From: Streptomyces cyaneus
Lineage (GTDB): Bacteria; Actinomycetota; Actinomycetes; Streptomycetales; Streptomycetaceae
DNA length: 64,000 nucleotides
Assembly: GCF_004028635.1 (NCBI RefSeq)
Contig: NZ_RQJW01000007.1
Location: forward strand, 62,001 to 126,000
Reading direction: 5' to 3'
In this document: piece by piece, positions 7,834 to 16,745 of the stretch
Layout of the letters: each line of letters opens with the position of its first letter
Numbering within the stretch: the first letter of the stretch is position 1
Position numbers and translations under genes: made by a program
The notes under the pieces: generated by a model
What the model saw: only the letters and a program-made list of their open reading frames with translations
Told to the model about the DNA's origin: nothing
The model's database searches: none

Positions 7834-9033
7834 TCAGCCTTGCCGAATCACCAGTCTGCCACCCTGGCGCTGTGCGACGACTTTGCCGGGGAGATTGATG
7901 GCTCCCTGGCCGCGCCAGCCGGTGATCAGGCGGTCGACTTCCTCGATGTGGCGGGCGAACAGCGCACCGGCGGGGGCCCCGGCCTCGATGGCGGCGCGGC
8001 GCAGGATCCGGCGGCGCACGGCGGGCGGGAGGGCGTACAGCTTGGCGCACTCCAGGAGGCCGGCCGAGTCGCGTACGGCGGCCTCGGCCTGGCCGGCCCA
8101 GGCGTCGAGGGCGTCGGCGTCGTCGCGGGAGAGCTGGGCGGTGCGGGCGAGGGCCTCCACGACGCCCTTGCCGAGCGCCTTCTCCAGGGCGGGCAGGCCC
8201 TCCTGGCGCAACCGCGACCGCGTGTACGCGGGATCGGAGTTGTGGGGGTCGTCCCAGACCGGGAGGGACTGGACCATGCACGCCTTGCGGGCGGTCTGCC
8301 GGTCGAGTTGGAGGAAAGGGCGCCGGTAGCGGCCGCCGGCCCCCGAGACCGCGGCCATTCCGGACAGGGAGCGGATGCCGGAGCCGCGGGCGAGGCCGAG
8401 CAGGACGGTTTCGGCCTGGTCGTCCCGGGTGTGGCCGAGCAGGACGGCGACGGCGCCGTGGCGGACGGCCGCGGCGTCGAGGGCGGCATAGCGGGCGTCA
8501 CGGGCTGCGGCCTCGGGTCCGCCTTGGCGGCCGACGGTCACGGCGATGGACTCGACCGGGTCGAGGCCGAGTTCGCGCATGCGCAGGACGACTTCCTCGG
8601 CGCGCACGTCGGAGCCGGGCTGCAGACCGTGGTCGACGGTGACGGCGCCGGCGCGGATGCCGAGTTTGGGGGCTTCGAAGGCGAGCGCGGAGGCGAGGGC
8701 CATGGAGTCGGCGCCGCCGGAGCATGCCACGAGCACGAGCGGGGAGGGGGGTCGCTCGTGCGGGGCAGCGCGCGGGGGCTCCTGCGGGGCCTGGCCGGGG
8801 AGCTCGTACGACGGCTCGCGCGCCGTGACGTACGCGCCGGTGGAGGTCACGGGCAGCGCCACGGGCAGCGCCACGGGCGGCGTCATGTGCGGCGTCATGT
8901 GCGGGATCTCGTGCGAGGTCGCGCGTGACGCGCTGGGCGCGGGAGCGTCGGTGCGGTTGTGTTCGATGAGGATGTCGTGGAGGACGCGGCGGACCGCCAG
9001 GCGTATCGCCGCGACCGCAGGATGGGGACCCAT
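7834..9033 (-). CDS. tilS: tRNA(Ile)-lysidine synthase with an extended N-terminus
   Basis: TilS adds lysine to C34 of the CAU-anticodon tRNA-Ile so that it reads AUA. ATG 9033 is preceded by GAAGGGAA at good spacing and gives 399 residues. The PP-loop CSGGADS sits at about residue 102-108, far later than usual. Residues ~30-100 are a Pro/Ala/Thr-rich insert encoded by short direct DNA repeats (PHMTPHMTP, ALPVALPV). After it come VDHGLQ, LLGHTRDDQAETVLLGLARGSG, the substrate loop RPFL, and the C-terminal domain to KVVAQRQGGRLVIRQG. The catalytic part looks complete, so the insert is probably a tolerated linker. Confidence 0.92.
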   Translation of the reverse strand: MGPHPAVAAIRLAVRRVLHDILIEHNRTDAPAPSASRATSHEIPHMTPHMTPPVALPVALPVTSTGAYVTAREPSYELPGQAPQEPPRAAPHERPPSPLVLVACSGGADSMALASALAFEAPKLGIRAGAVTVDHGLQPGSDVRAEEVVLRMRELGLDPVESIAVTVGRQGGPEAAARDARYAALDAAAVRHGAVAVLLGHTRDDQAETVLLGLARGSGIRSLSGMAAVSGAGGRYRRPFLQLDRQTARKACMVQSLPVWDDPHNSDPAYTRSRLRQEGLPALEKALGKGVVEALARTAQLSRDDADALDAWAGQAEAAVRDSAGLLECAKLYALPPAVRRRILRRAAIEAGAPAGALFARHIEEVDRLITGWRGQGAINLPGKVVAQRQGGRLVIRQG

Positions 9034-9245
9034 TGTCCGGTTCCCTTCATGAAATTGTCGGGGGGTGAGCCCGAGGTCGGTCACTCAGAGTGTGTAGATG
9101 GTGACAGAACCGGGCCGTTCCCCGAGCATTGCACGCCTACCCATGGCTCACGGTCCCTCGGACGGGTGATTGAAGGGGCGTTCGCCTGCCGTCGGCCGGA
9201 TTCGGTTCACGACGTTCGTATGAGATGCACAACGCGGCGCGCGAT

Positions 9246-10382
9246 TCACGACTCGGCCTTGCGGTGCACCCGCGCGATCCAATCCGCCGGTTTGGCGATC
9301 TCCGCCTTGGTCGGGAGGGTGTTCGGGGAGGTCCACACGCGGTTGAAGCCGTCCATGCCGACCTGGTCGTGGACGGCCCGTACGAAGCGTTCGCCGTCGC
9401 GGTACTGCCTGAGTTTGGCATCCAGACCGAGCAGCTTGCGCAGGGCCATGTCCAGTCGCGAGGCGCCCTTGGCGCGTCGCTGCTGGAACTTCTCGCGGAT
9501 CTCGGCGACGGTCGGCACGACCTGCGGTCCGACTCCGTCCATCACGAAGTCGGCGTGGCCCTCCAGGAGCGACATCACGGCGGTGAGGCGGCCGAGGATC
9601 TCCCGCTGGGCCGGGGTCTGGACCAGTTCGACGAAGGACCGTCCGCCGTCGTCCTCCTCGGCCTCGGGCCGGCCACCGGCGAGTGACTGCGCGGCCTCGC
9701 GGATGCGTTCCAGGACGGTCATGGGGTCGACGTCCGTCTCCCCCAAGAAAGACTGGATTTCGCCCTCCAGATGGTCCCGCAGCCAGGGCACGGCACTGAA
9801 CTGGGTGCGGTGCGTCTCCTCGTGCAGGCACACCCACAGGCGGAAGTCGTGGGGCTGTACGTCGAGTTCGCGCTCCACGTGCACGATGTTCGGGGCGACG
9901 AGCAGGAGTCGGCCGCCGCTCGGTGCATCAGGGGGGCCGCCGGCCGGGAGTTCGCGGGTGGCCGGGGCGAAGGTCTCGTACTGGCCGAGGACACGGGAGG
10001 CCAGGAAGGACAGCAGCATCCCGAGTTCGACGCCGGTGACCTTGCCGCCGACGGCGCCGAGGACCGCGCCGCCGGGGCTGCCGCCGCGGCGCTCCTGCAT
10101 CTTGTCGAGGAGGGGCTTGAGGATTTCGCGGAACCCGGCGACGTTCGCCCGCACCCAGCCGGGGCGGTCGACGACGAGGACGGGGGTGTCGTGGGTGACT
10201 TCCGTGCCCATACGAGTGAAGCCCCGGACGTGTTCCTCCGAGGCCTTGGCATGTCGGCGCAGCTCGGCGACGACGGCCCGGGCCTCGTCGCGGCTCACCT
10301 CGGGGCCCGGCCGTACGAGCCGGGTCGCGGTCGCCACCGCGAGATTCCAGTCGACCATCTCGGCACCACCGATGCTCGTCAT
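9246..10382 (-). CDS. Zinc-dependent metalloprotease-like protein (DUF2342 family)
   Basis: A 378-residue actinobacterial protein of the DUF2342/F420-associated hydrolase family. The HExxH-type zinc site is in VCLHEETHRTQF (about residue 185), with further acidic and His residues in SLLEGHADFVMDGVG. The N-terminal half is helical with VDWNLAVATATRLVRPGPEVSRDEA. No signal peptide is seen. Substrates are unknown; some members are annotated as related to coenzyme F420 biosynthesis. It is conserved next to tilS and dacB, but a 212-bp gap separates it from tilS. Confidence 0.85.
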   Translation of the reverse strand: MTSIGGAEMVDWNLAVATATRLVRPGPEVSRDEARAVVAELRRHAKASEEHVRGFTRMGTEVTHDTPVLVVDRPGWVRANVAGFREILKPLLDKMQERRGGSPGGAVLGAVGGKVTGVELGMLLSFLASRVLGQYETFAPATRELPAGGPPDAPSGGRLLLVAPNIVHVERELDVQPHDFRLWVCLHEETHRTQFSAVPWLRDHLEGEIQSFLGETDVDPMTVLERIREAAQSLAGGRPEAEEDDGGRSFVELVQTPAQREILGRLTAVMSLLEGHADFVMDGVGPQVVPTVAEIREKFQQRRAKGASRLDMALRKLLGLDAKLRQYRDGERFVRAVHDQVGMDGFNRVWTSPNTLPTKAEIAKPADWIARVHRKAES

Positions 10383-10553
10383 GTGTCAACCGTACGTGAG
10401 CGTTCCCACTTGGGGCAGGCCGTGGGGGTTTGCGGGGTCGTCGGTGCGCTTTGAAGGTGCTCGGGGTTGTGGGTGGCGTACATGGGTCGGCAGGGGTGGG
10501 CGTCTGCTCGGCCGGCACCCGGCGCTGCAGGCCGTGCCCACCCGTTCCGCCCT

Positions 10554-11180
10554 GCGGAACGACTGCCCACGGCGGTAGCGGCGCGACTGCCTGTGGTGGG
10601 CAGCGGCGGGACTGCTTGCGGTGGGCAGCAGCGCGCGACGGTGGCGGACTGGCTGCGGCACGGCGGGAGCGGGCCGGCTACGGCACGGCGGGGAGCGGGC
10701 CGCTGCCCACGCGGGAGCGGATTGCTGCGGCGCGTCAGGAGCGTGCTGCCCACGGCAGGAGGGGACTGCTGCGGCGCGGCCGGAGCGAGCTGCCCACGGC
10801 AGGAGGGGACTGCTGCGGCGCGGCCGGAGCGAGCTGCCCACGGCGGGAGCGGACCCGCTGCAGCGCGGCAGTGGCAGACCCGCTGCAGCGCGGCGGGAAC
10901 GAAACGCTGCCCACCGCGGGAGCGGACTGCTGCGGCACGGCAGCGGCAGACCGCTACGACACGGCAGGAGCGGACCAGCTGCCGCACGGAGGGAGCGAAA
11001 CGCTGCCCACCGCGGGAGCGGACTGCTGCGGCACGGCAGCGGCAGACGCGCTACGGCACGGCGGAAGCGGGCCGGCTGCGGCGCGGCGGAAGCGCGGGCC
11101 CCGCTGCGGTGCGGCAGTAGCGGACTTGCCGCGGCAGTGGCGGGCCCGCTGTGGTGTGGCGGGGTGGGATCAGGCCGTGC
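10554..11180. repeat. Degenerate 22-24 bp tandem repeat tract
   Basis: About 630 bp made of roughly 25 diverged copies of a GC-rich unit close to GCTGCGGCACGGCGGGAGCG. Higher-order identity is clear: a 44-bp unit is present twice exactly at 10746-10789 and 10790-10833, with a third partial copy at 10834. A ~52-bp block at 10900 recurs at 10996, 96 bp later. Reading frames are open on both strands only because stop codons are rare here; I find no conserved protein. It lies directly downstream of dacB and ends 7 bp from its stop. The stretch 10383-10553 before it holds nothing I recognise. Confidence 0.85.
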
Positions 11181-11186
11181 CGGTGG

Positions 11187-12821
11187 TTAGGCGCAGCCGC
11201 ACGACGCCAGGGCTGTTGCTGTTCGGTCCAGTGCCGCTCGGGCCGCCTCCGTGTCCGCGCCCGTGGACAGGAACGCGAAGGCGAGCAGGCGGCCGTCCTG
11301 GTCCACGACCGTGCCGGCCAGGGAGTTCACGCCGTTCAGGGTGCCGGTCTTCGCTCGGACGATGCCGGCCGCGCCATCGGTGTAACGGCTGGTCAGGGTG
11401 CCGGTGAAGCCGGCCACGGGGAGGCCGGTCAGCGCCGGGCGGAGTTCGGGGTGGGTCGGGTCGGCCGCCTTGGCCAGGAGGGCCGTGAGCAGGTCCGCCG
11501 TGAGTTTGTCGTCGCGGTTGAGGCCGCTGCCGTCCTTGAAGTCGGCGCCCTTCACCGGCAGGCCGAGCTTCTTCAGCTGAGCGCCGATCGCGTCGCCGGC
11601 GCCGTCGAAGTCGGCGCGCACGCCGCTCGCCACGGCGGTCTGGCGGGCCAGGTGCTCGGCGAGGTCGTTGTCGCTGTTGGTGAGCATGCGCTCGACCAGC
11701 GAGGACAGCGGGGGCGAGGTGACCTCGGCGAGGGACTCGGCTCGGTTCGTCGCCTTCGACAGGCCGGGCGCGGTGGTCTTGATGCCGCGGTCCGCGAGGA
11801 GCGCCGCGAACTGGGCCGCCGCGTCCTTCGCAGGGTCGTCCATCCGCTTCACCGGGCCGCTGGTGGAGTCGTCCGTGCGGGCCTCGTCGACCGTGAGGGC
11901 GCTGACCGGGGCGAGGTTGCCGTTCTTTCCGATGGGGTGCAGTTCGGGGCCGGCGTAGAGCGTCTTGTCATACGAGAGGGTGACCTCGCGCAGGTCCCGC
12001 TTCTTCAGCGCCTGGGCCGTCCGGTCGGCCAGCTCGCGCAGGCTCGCCCAGCCTTCGGGCTCCTTGCGGGCCGTCAGCGTGGGGTCGCCGCCGCCGACCA
12101 GGACCAGTTCCTTGGTGTCGGCTTCCAGGGCGGTGCGGGTGGTGAGGCGGTGGTCGGGGCCCAGCGCGGCCAGGGCGGCCACGGCGGTGGCGATCTTCGT
12201 CGTCGAGGCGGGAGTAAGGGCCTCGGAGGCTCCGTCGCCGTAGAGGCGCTTGCCGGTGGCCACGTCCACGATCGCCGCCGTCCGGTGGGCGCCGAGCTCC
12301 GGGACGTCCAGGAGCGGGCCCAGGAGGCCGGCGAGGGCCTTGGCGTTCGGGGCCGGCTTCACGGTGCTGATGCCACCGCCCAGGCCGGTGAGGACGGAGG
12401 CCGCGCTGGGGGCGGGACGGGGCGCCTCGGCCGCCGTGTCGGAGGTATCGGACGTATCAGCATTACGGCCGTGATCTGTGCCACCCGTGCGCTCCAGGGC
12501 GACCGCCCGGTCCCGCTCGGCCGTACGCTGACCGGTGGAGTCCCAGGGGCCGGCGGCGGTCACCACTCCGGCGGCCAGCGCCAGTCCGGCGGTGGCGGCG
12601 CCCGCGGTGTACTGCCAGGTCTTCGGCCTCGCGATGCGCGCGGCCTGCGGGGAGACGGCTCGAGCGAGCCGTGCGACCCGTGGTTTGGCGGCCGTCGCGG
12701 CGCGTGCGAGACGTGGGCGTACGGCCTCTGCGGCCCGTGTCAGACGGGGTCGTACGGCGCCCGCGACCCGCGTCACATGCGGTCTCGCGGCTCGCCACGG
12801 CCTCAGCTCTGGCACGACCAC
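11187..12821 (-). CDS. dacB: D-alanyl-D-alanine carboxypeptidase/endopeptidase (PBP4 type, S13)
   Basis: A periplasmic peptidoglycan peptidase that trims pentapeptides or cuts cross-links. It has 544 residues from GTG 12821; GTG 12815 fits the AAGGGG RBS slightly better. An Arg/Ala-rich N-terminus with repeated RPRLxRAA-like units (about 12-60) precedes one TM/signal-anchor (about 70-90) and a Ser/Pro linker. Catalytic motifs are SxxK in PASTTKIA, SDN in LTNSDNDLAEH, and KTG in VRAKTGTLNG, all intact. The long inter-motif domain typical of S13 enzymes is present. It is divergent from ppa. The cytoplasmic N-terminal repeats are unusual and could contact membrane or nucleic acid. Confidence 0.93.
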   Translation of the reverse strand: MVVPELRPWRAARPHVTRVAGAVRPRLTRAAEAVRPRLARAATAAKPRVARLARAVSPQAARIARPKTWQYTAGAATAGLALAAGVVTAAGPWDSTGQRTAERDRAVALERTGGTDHGRNADTSDTSDTAAEAPRPAPSAASVLTGLGGGISTVKPAPNAKALAGLLGPLLDVPELGAHRTAAIVDVATGKRLYGDGASEALTPASTTKIATAVAALAALGPDHRLTTRTALEADTKELVLVGGGDPTLTARKEPEGWASLRELADRTAQALKKRDLREVTLSYDKTLYAGPELHPIGKNGNLAPVSALTVDEARTDDSTSGPVKRMDDPAKDAAAQFAALLADRGIKTTAPGLSKATNRAESLAEVTSPPLSSLVERMLTNSDNDLAEHLARQTAVASGVRADFDGAGDAIGAQLKKLGLPVKGADFKDGSGLNRDDKLTADLLTALLAKAADPTHPELRPALTGLPVAGFTGTLTSRYTDGAAGIVRAKTGTLNGVNSLAGTVVDQDGRLLAFAFLSTGADTEAARAALDRTATALASCGCA

Positions 12822-12900
12822 CAGCCCCTTTCGCGATCACACACCTGCGTGAGGGACACTTAACCACCAGAACTATGTGCTGATCATGGAGGAGCCACCG

Positions 12901-13392
12901 GTGGAGTTCGACGTCACGATCGAGATTCCGAAGGGTTCGCGGAACAAGTACGAGGTGGACCACGAGACCGGTCGGATCCGCCTGGACCGTCGACTCTTCA
13001 CCTCGACCGCCTACCCGACCGACTACGGCTTCGTCGAGAACACCCTCGGCGAGGACGGCGACCCGCTGGACGCGCTGGTCATCCTGGACGAGCCGACGTT
13101 CCCGGGCTGCCTCATCAAGTGCCGCGCGATCGGCATGTTCCGGATGACGGACGAGGCCGGCGGCGACGACAAGCTGCTGTGCGTGCCGGCGACGGACCCG
13201 CGCGTGGAGCACCTGCGTGACATCCACCACGTGTCGGAGTTCGACCGCCTGGAGATCCAGCACTTCTTCGAGGTCTACAAGGACCTGGAGCCCGGCAAGT
13301 CCGTCGAGGGCGCCGACTGGGTGGGCCGCACCGAGGCCGAGGCCGAGATCGAGCGGTCCTACAAGCGCTTCAAGGACCAGGGCGGCCACTGA
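12901..13392 (+). CDS. ppa: Inorganic pyrophosphatase
   Basis: A soluble family I pyrophosphatase that hydrolyses PPi and drives biosynthetic reactions. GTG 12901 is preceded by GGAGGAG at 12888-12894 (6-nt spacing) and gives 163 residues, the expected length. The metal-binding signature DGDPLDALV (three Asp) is at about residue 52, with substrate residues in KGSRNKYEVD, YPTDYGFVENTLGEDGD and YKDLEPGKSVEGADW. It is divergent from dacB and has its own terminator at 13417-13450. Confidence 0.98.
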   Translation: MEFDVTIEIPKGSRNKYEVDHETGRIRLDRRLFTSTAYPTDYGFVENTLGEDGDPLDALVILDEPTFPGCLIKCRAIGMFRMTDEAGGDDKLLCVPATDPRVEHLRDIHHVSEFDRLEIQHFFEVYKDLEPGKSVEGADWVGRTEAEAEIERSYKRFKDQGGH

Positions 13393-13416
13393 GGCGCCAC
13401 TGGCTTCCGGCCATGT

Positions 13417-13450
13417 GAACGGGCTGCACGCGTGCGCGTGCAGCCCGTTC
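13417..13450 (+). terminator. Terminator hairpin after ppa
   Basis: A 14-bp perfect stem pairs 13417-13430 with 13437-13450 around a 6-nt loop, starting 25 bp after the ppa stop. There is no U-tract, as is common for Streptomyces terminators. Confidence 0.75.
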
Positions 13451-13508
13451 GCGTGTCTGTGCGCATACTGAGTGCGGCAGGAGGTGTCGTACAGGGAGTG
13501 CTACGCAC

Positions 13509-15143
13509 GTGACGGACGTGGAGGATCGCAAGCCGCAGTCGGACGAGGCGAGGATGGCCTTCACGCCACCCGCCGGTGTGGAGGTAGTAGGCGACAGCGA
13601 GTCGGAGACCACGTCCGAGTTCGCCCTCCCCAAGGGGCTGGGCGTACCGCAGTCGCCGTCTCCGGAACCCGAGGGTTCGGCGTTCAGCACGCCGAGCCTC
13701 TACAGCGTCGAGGACGCCTCACCCGCGTTCACGCCCGCGACCGGCATACCGAAGATCAGCCTGACCAAGGACCTGCCCTGGCAGGACCGGATGCGGACGA
13801 TGCTGCGCATGCCGGTGGCCGAGCGGCCCGCGCCGGAGCGGATGCCGAAGGCGGAGGAGGAGGGTCCGGCCGTCCCGCGCGTGCTCGACCTGACCCTGCG
13901 TATCGGCGAGCTGCTGCTGGCGGGCGGTGAGGGCGCGGAGGACGTCGAGGCGGCGATGTTCGCGGTCTGCCGGTCCTACGGCCTGGACCGCTGCGAGCCG
14001 AACGTCACCTTCACCCTGCTGTCGATCTCGTACCAGCCGTCGCTGGTGGACGATCCGGTGTCGGCGTCGCGCACGGTACGGCGGCGCGGCACCGACTACA
14101 CGCGCCTGGCCGCCGTGTACCAGCTCGTGGACGACCTCAGCGACCCGGAGAGCCACATCTCCCTGGAGGAGGCCTACGGTCGGCTCGCGGAGATCCGCCG
14201 CAACCGGCACCCGTACCCGACCTGGGTGCTCACCGGAGCGAGCGGGCTGCTCGCGGGCGCGGCCTCCGTGCTGGTCGGCGGTGACGTGATCGTCTTCATC
14301 GCGGCCATGCTGGGCGCGATGCTCGGCGACCGGCTGGCGTGGCTGTGCGCGGGGCGCGGGCTGCCGGAGTTCTACCAGTTCACGGTGGCCGCGATGCCGC
14401 CGGCCGCGATCGGGGTCGCGCTGACGCTGGCACACGTCGACGTGAAGGCCTCCGCGGTCATCACCGGTGGGCTGTTCGCGCTGTTGCCCGGGCGGGCGCT
14501 GGTGGCAGGCGTGCAGGACGGGCTGACCGGCTTCTACATCACCGCGTCCGCGCGCCTGCTGGAGGTCATGTACTTCTTCGTCGGCATCGTCGTCGGTGTG
14601 CTGGTGATCCTGTACTTCGGCGTGAACCTGGGCGCCAAGCTCGACCCCGACGCGGCGCTGAACATCTCGGAGCGGCCGTACTGGCAGATCGGCGCGTCGA
14701 TGCTGCTGTCGCTGACCTTCGCGGTGCTGCTCCAGCAGGAACGGTCCACCGTGCTCGCCGTGACCCTCAACGGCGGTGTCGCGTGGGTGGTGTACGGCGC
14801 GCTGCACTACGCCGGTGAGCTGTCGCCGGTTGCCTCTACGGCTGTCGCGGCGGGGTTGGTGGGGTTGTTCGGGCAGCTGATGGCGCGGTATCGGTTCGCG
14901 TCGGCGTTGCCGTACACCACGGCGGCGATCGGGCCCCTGTTGCCAGGGTCAGCCACGTATTTCGGGCTGTTGTCGATCGCGCAGAACAAGGTGGATTCGG
15001 GGCTTGTCTCGCTGGCCACGGCGGCTTCTTTGGCCATGGCCATTGCTATTGGGGTCAACCTCGGGTCTGAGATCTCGCGGTTGTTCCTGCGGATCGGGTC
15101 GCCTGAGAAGCGGCGGGCTGCCAAGCGGACGCGGGGATTCTGA
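13509..15143 (+). CDS. ThrE-family threonine/serine exporter-like protein
   Basis: A 544-residue protein from GTG 13509. Residues 1-120 are disordered and Pro/Ser/Glu-rich. The ThrE/DUF1212 domain begins at VLDLTLRIGELLLAGGEGAEDVEAAM and carries conserved RTVRRRGTDYTRLAAV and GRALVAGVQDGLTGFY segments. About ten TM helices follow, through to near residue 530. ThrE in Corynebacterium exports threonine and serine; homologues often have a putative hydrolytic soluble half. The exported substrate here is unknown. It follows ppa but is separated by that gene's terminator. Confidence 0.87.
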   Translation: MTDVEDRKPQSDEARMAFTPPAGVEVVGDSESETTSEFALPKGLGVPQSPSPEPEGSAFSTPSLYSVEDASPAFTPATGIPKISLTKDLPWQDRMRTMLRMPVAERPAPERMPKAEEEGPAVPRVLDLTLRIGELLLAGGEGAEDVEAAMFAVCRSYGLDRCEPNVTFTLLSISYQPSLVDDPVSASRTVRRRGTDYTRLAAVYQLVDDLSDPESHISLEEAYGRLAEIRRNRHPYPTWVLTGASGLLAGAASVLVGGDVIVFIAAMLGAMLGDRLAWLCAGRGLPEFYQFTVAAMPPAAIGVALTLAHVDVKASAVITGGLFALLPGRALVAGVQDGLTGFYITASARLLEVMYFFVGIVVGVLVILYFGVNLGAKLDPDAALNISERPYWQIGASMLLSLTFAVLLQQERSTVLAVTLNGGVAWVVYGALHYAGELSPVASTAVAAGLVGLFGQLMARYRFASALPYTTAAIGPLLPGSATYFGLLSIAQNKVDSGLVSLATAASLAMAIAIGVNLGSEISRLFLRIGSPEKRRAAKRTRGF

Positions 15144-15203
15144 GCGCCGGACGCCTATGAACTCGGTTGGTTCTCTCCGACGGCGGCTGCGGGTTGTTGG
15201 TGG

Positions 15204-15238
15204 CTTGTCGCGCAGTTCCCCGCGCCCCTTGAGGGCGC
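15204..15238. terminator. Common Streptomyces intergenic element with hairpin, between convergent genes
   Basis: CGCAGTTCCCCGCGCCCCTT is a short element I know as widespread in Streptomyces intergenic DNA. It contains GCGCCC (15222-15227) pairing with GGGCGC (15233-15238) over a 5-nt loop. It sits between the convergent ThrE-like and DedA genes and could terminate both. Confidence 0.55.
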
Positions 15239-15239
15239 T

Positions 15240-16211
15240 TCAGTAGCCCTGATTCGGCGGGTACTGCTGGTTCTGCTGGCCGTAACCCTGCGGGTACTGC
15301 TGGGCGTACGGCTGCTGCTGGGGCTGCTGGTCGTAGTACTGCTGGTCATAGCCGTACTGCTGGCCCTGGTTGCCGTACTGCTGTTCCTGGTTGCCGTACT
15401 GCTGCGGGGGCTGGTTGCCGTGCTGCTGGGGCTGGTTGCCGTGCTGCTGGGGCTGGTTGCCGTACTGCTGGGGCTGGTTGCCGTACTGCTGCTGGGGCTG
15501 GTCGTCGGACGGGATGCGGCGGAGCTGGGTCGTCGCGTCGTCCATGCGGGGGGCCTGCTGGGTCTGTGCGGCGGGGGCCTCCGCGGCCGCGCGCTTCTTC
15601 TTGGCGCGCTCTCGCAGGTACTCGATGATGATCGGGACCACGGAGACGAAGACGATCAGGACGAGGATCGCCTCGACGTTCTTGTTGATGAAATCGATCT
15701 GGCCGAGCCAGTAGCCCGCGAGGGTGACGCCGGTGCCCCAGGCGATGCCACCGATGACGTTGAACGTGAGGAACGTGCGGTACCGCATGCGGCCGGCGCC
15801 CGCCACGATGGGGGCGAAGGTGCGCACGATGGGCACGAAGCGGGCCAGGACGATCGCCTTGGGGCCGTACTTCTCCATGAACTCGTGCGCTTTGTCCAGG
15901 TTCTCCTGTTTGAAGAGCTTGGAATTGGGGCGGCTGAAGAGCTTCGGGCCGAGGAACTTGCCGATCATGTAGCCGACCTGGTCGCCGATGACGGCGGCCA
16001 GGACGATGAGCGTGCAGACGAGCCACAGCGGCTGGCTGATGTACTGCCCCTGCGCCACGAAGAGGCCCGCCGTGAAGAGCAGGGAGTCGCCGGGCAGGAA
16101 CGCGAAGAGGCCCGACTCGGCGAAGACGATCAGCAGGATGCCGGGGAGGCTGAAGGTCTCGATCAGATAGTTCGGGTCGAGCCACTCGGGGCCGAGCGCA
16201 AGCGTGGTCAC
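15240..16211 (-). CDS. DedA/SNARE-associated family membrane protein with a Q/Y/G/N-rich tail
   Basis: GTG 16211 with an upstream CAGGAG gives 323 residues. Residues 1-~205 are a DedA/VTT protein: four to five TM helices, an FAESGLFAFLPGDSLLF segment, the conserved E/G-rich re-entrant loops, and RFVPIVRTFAPIVAGAGRM. These proteins are implicated in proton-motive-force-dependent transport and lipid flipping. After a basic juxtamembrane stretch (RERAKKKRAAAE), residues ~237-323 form a repetitive QPQQYGN-type tail encoded by 21-bp DNA repeats. The tail has prion-like composition and is predicted cytoplasmic. The tail's role is unknown. Confidence 0.9.
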   Translation of the reverse strand: MTTLALGPEWLDPNYLIETFSLPGILLIVFAESGLFAFLPGDSLLFTAGLFVAQGQYISQPLWLVCTLIVLAAVIGDQVGYMIGKFLGPKLFSRPNSKLFKQENLDKAHEFMEKYGPKAIVLARFVPIVRTFAPIVAGAGRMRYRTFLTFNVIGGIAWGTGVTLAGYWLGQIDFINKNVEAILVLIVFVSVVPIIIEYLRERAKKKRAAAEAPAAQTQQAPRMDDATTQLRRIPSDDQPQQQYGNQPQQYGNQPQQHGNQPQQHGNQPPQQYGNQEQQYGNQGQQYGYDQQYYDQQPQQQPYAQQYPQGYGQQNQQYPPNQGY

Positions 16212-16347
16212 GGGATTGTGGCTCCTGCTGGGTGGGGACGGGCGGGCTGGGGCTGGCTGGTCAAATTATCAACGCTGCACTGGCCGCCCAGGTTCCATGG
16301 ACCCCCTCAGGATGCACTGTGCCCCTGCTGGGTCAAAGCTGTGATTC

Positions 16348-16713
16348 ATGGGCATCGATGAGTACGGCGGCGGGCAGGAGCCCCAGCCCGACGTTCTGGT
16401 AGTGACCACCAATGACATTCCCGGCCACCGGGTCACAGAGGTTCTCGGCGAGGTCTTCGGGTTGACGGTGCGCTCACGGCATCTCGGCAGTCAGATCGGC
16501 GCCGGGCTGAAGTCGTTGGTCGGCGGTGAACTCAAGGGGCTCACCAAGACCCTCGTGGAGACCCGCAACCAGGCCATGCTGCGGCTGGTCGAGCAGGCAC
16601 GCGCGCGTGGAGCGAATGCCGTACTGGCGTTCCGCTTCGACGTGTCGGAGGCGGCAGACGTGGGCACCGAGGTGTGCGCCTACGGGACCGCGGTGGTCCT
16701 GGCCCGGGAGTAG
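16348..16713 (+). CDS. YbjQ/UPF0145 family protein
   Basis: A 121-residue YbjQ-type protein, recognisable by VTTNDIPGHRVTEVLGEVFGLTVRS, the LVETRNQAMLRLVEQARARGANAVLAFRFD block and the AYGTAVVL end strand. Members form pentamers and are sometimes called heavy-metal-binding, but their function is unproven. The ATG at 16348 has no strong RBS; GCTGTGATTC precedes it. It is convergent with tipA, 32 bp away. Confidence 0.88.
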   Translation: MGIDEYGGGQEPQPDVLVVTTNDIPGHRVTEVLGEVFGLTVRSRHLGSQIGAGLKSLVGGELKGLTKTLVETRNQAMLRLVEQARARGANAVLAFRFDVSEAADVGTEVCAYGTAVVLARE

Positions 16714-16745
16714 GCCGTAGGGCCATAGGGCTCCCGGGCCAGGTA

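Noticed and set aside
10554..11180. Possible CRISPR array
   Set aside because: Units are contiguous and diverged, without unique spacers of constant length and without cas genes nearby.
10430..11407. Overlapping open frames in the repeat tract on both strands
   Set aside because: Several frames are open simultaneously because stops are rare in the GC-rich repeats; no frame shows conserved protein features.
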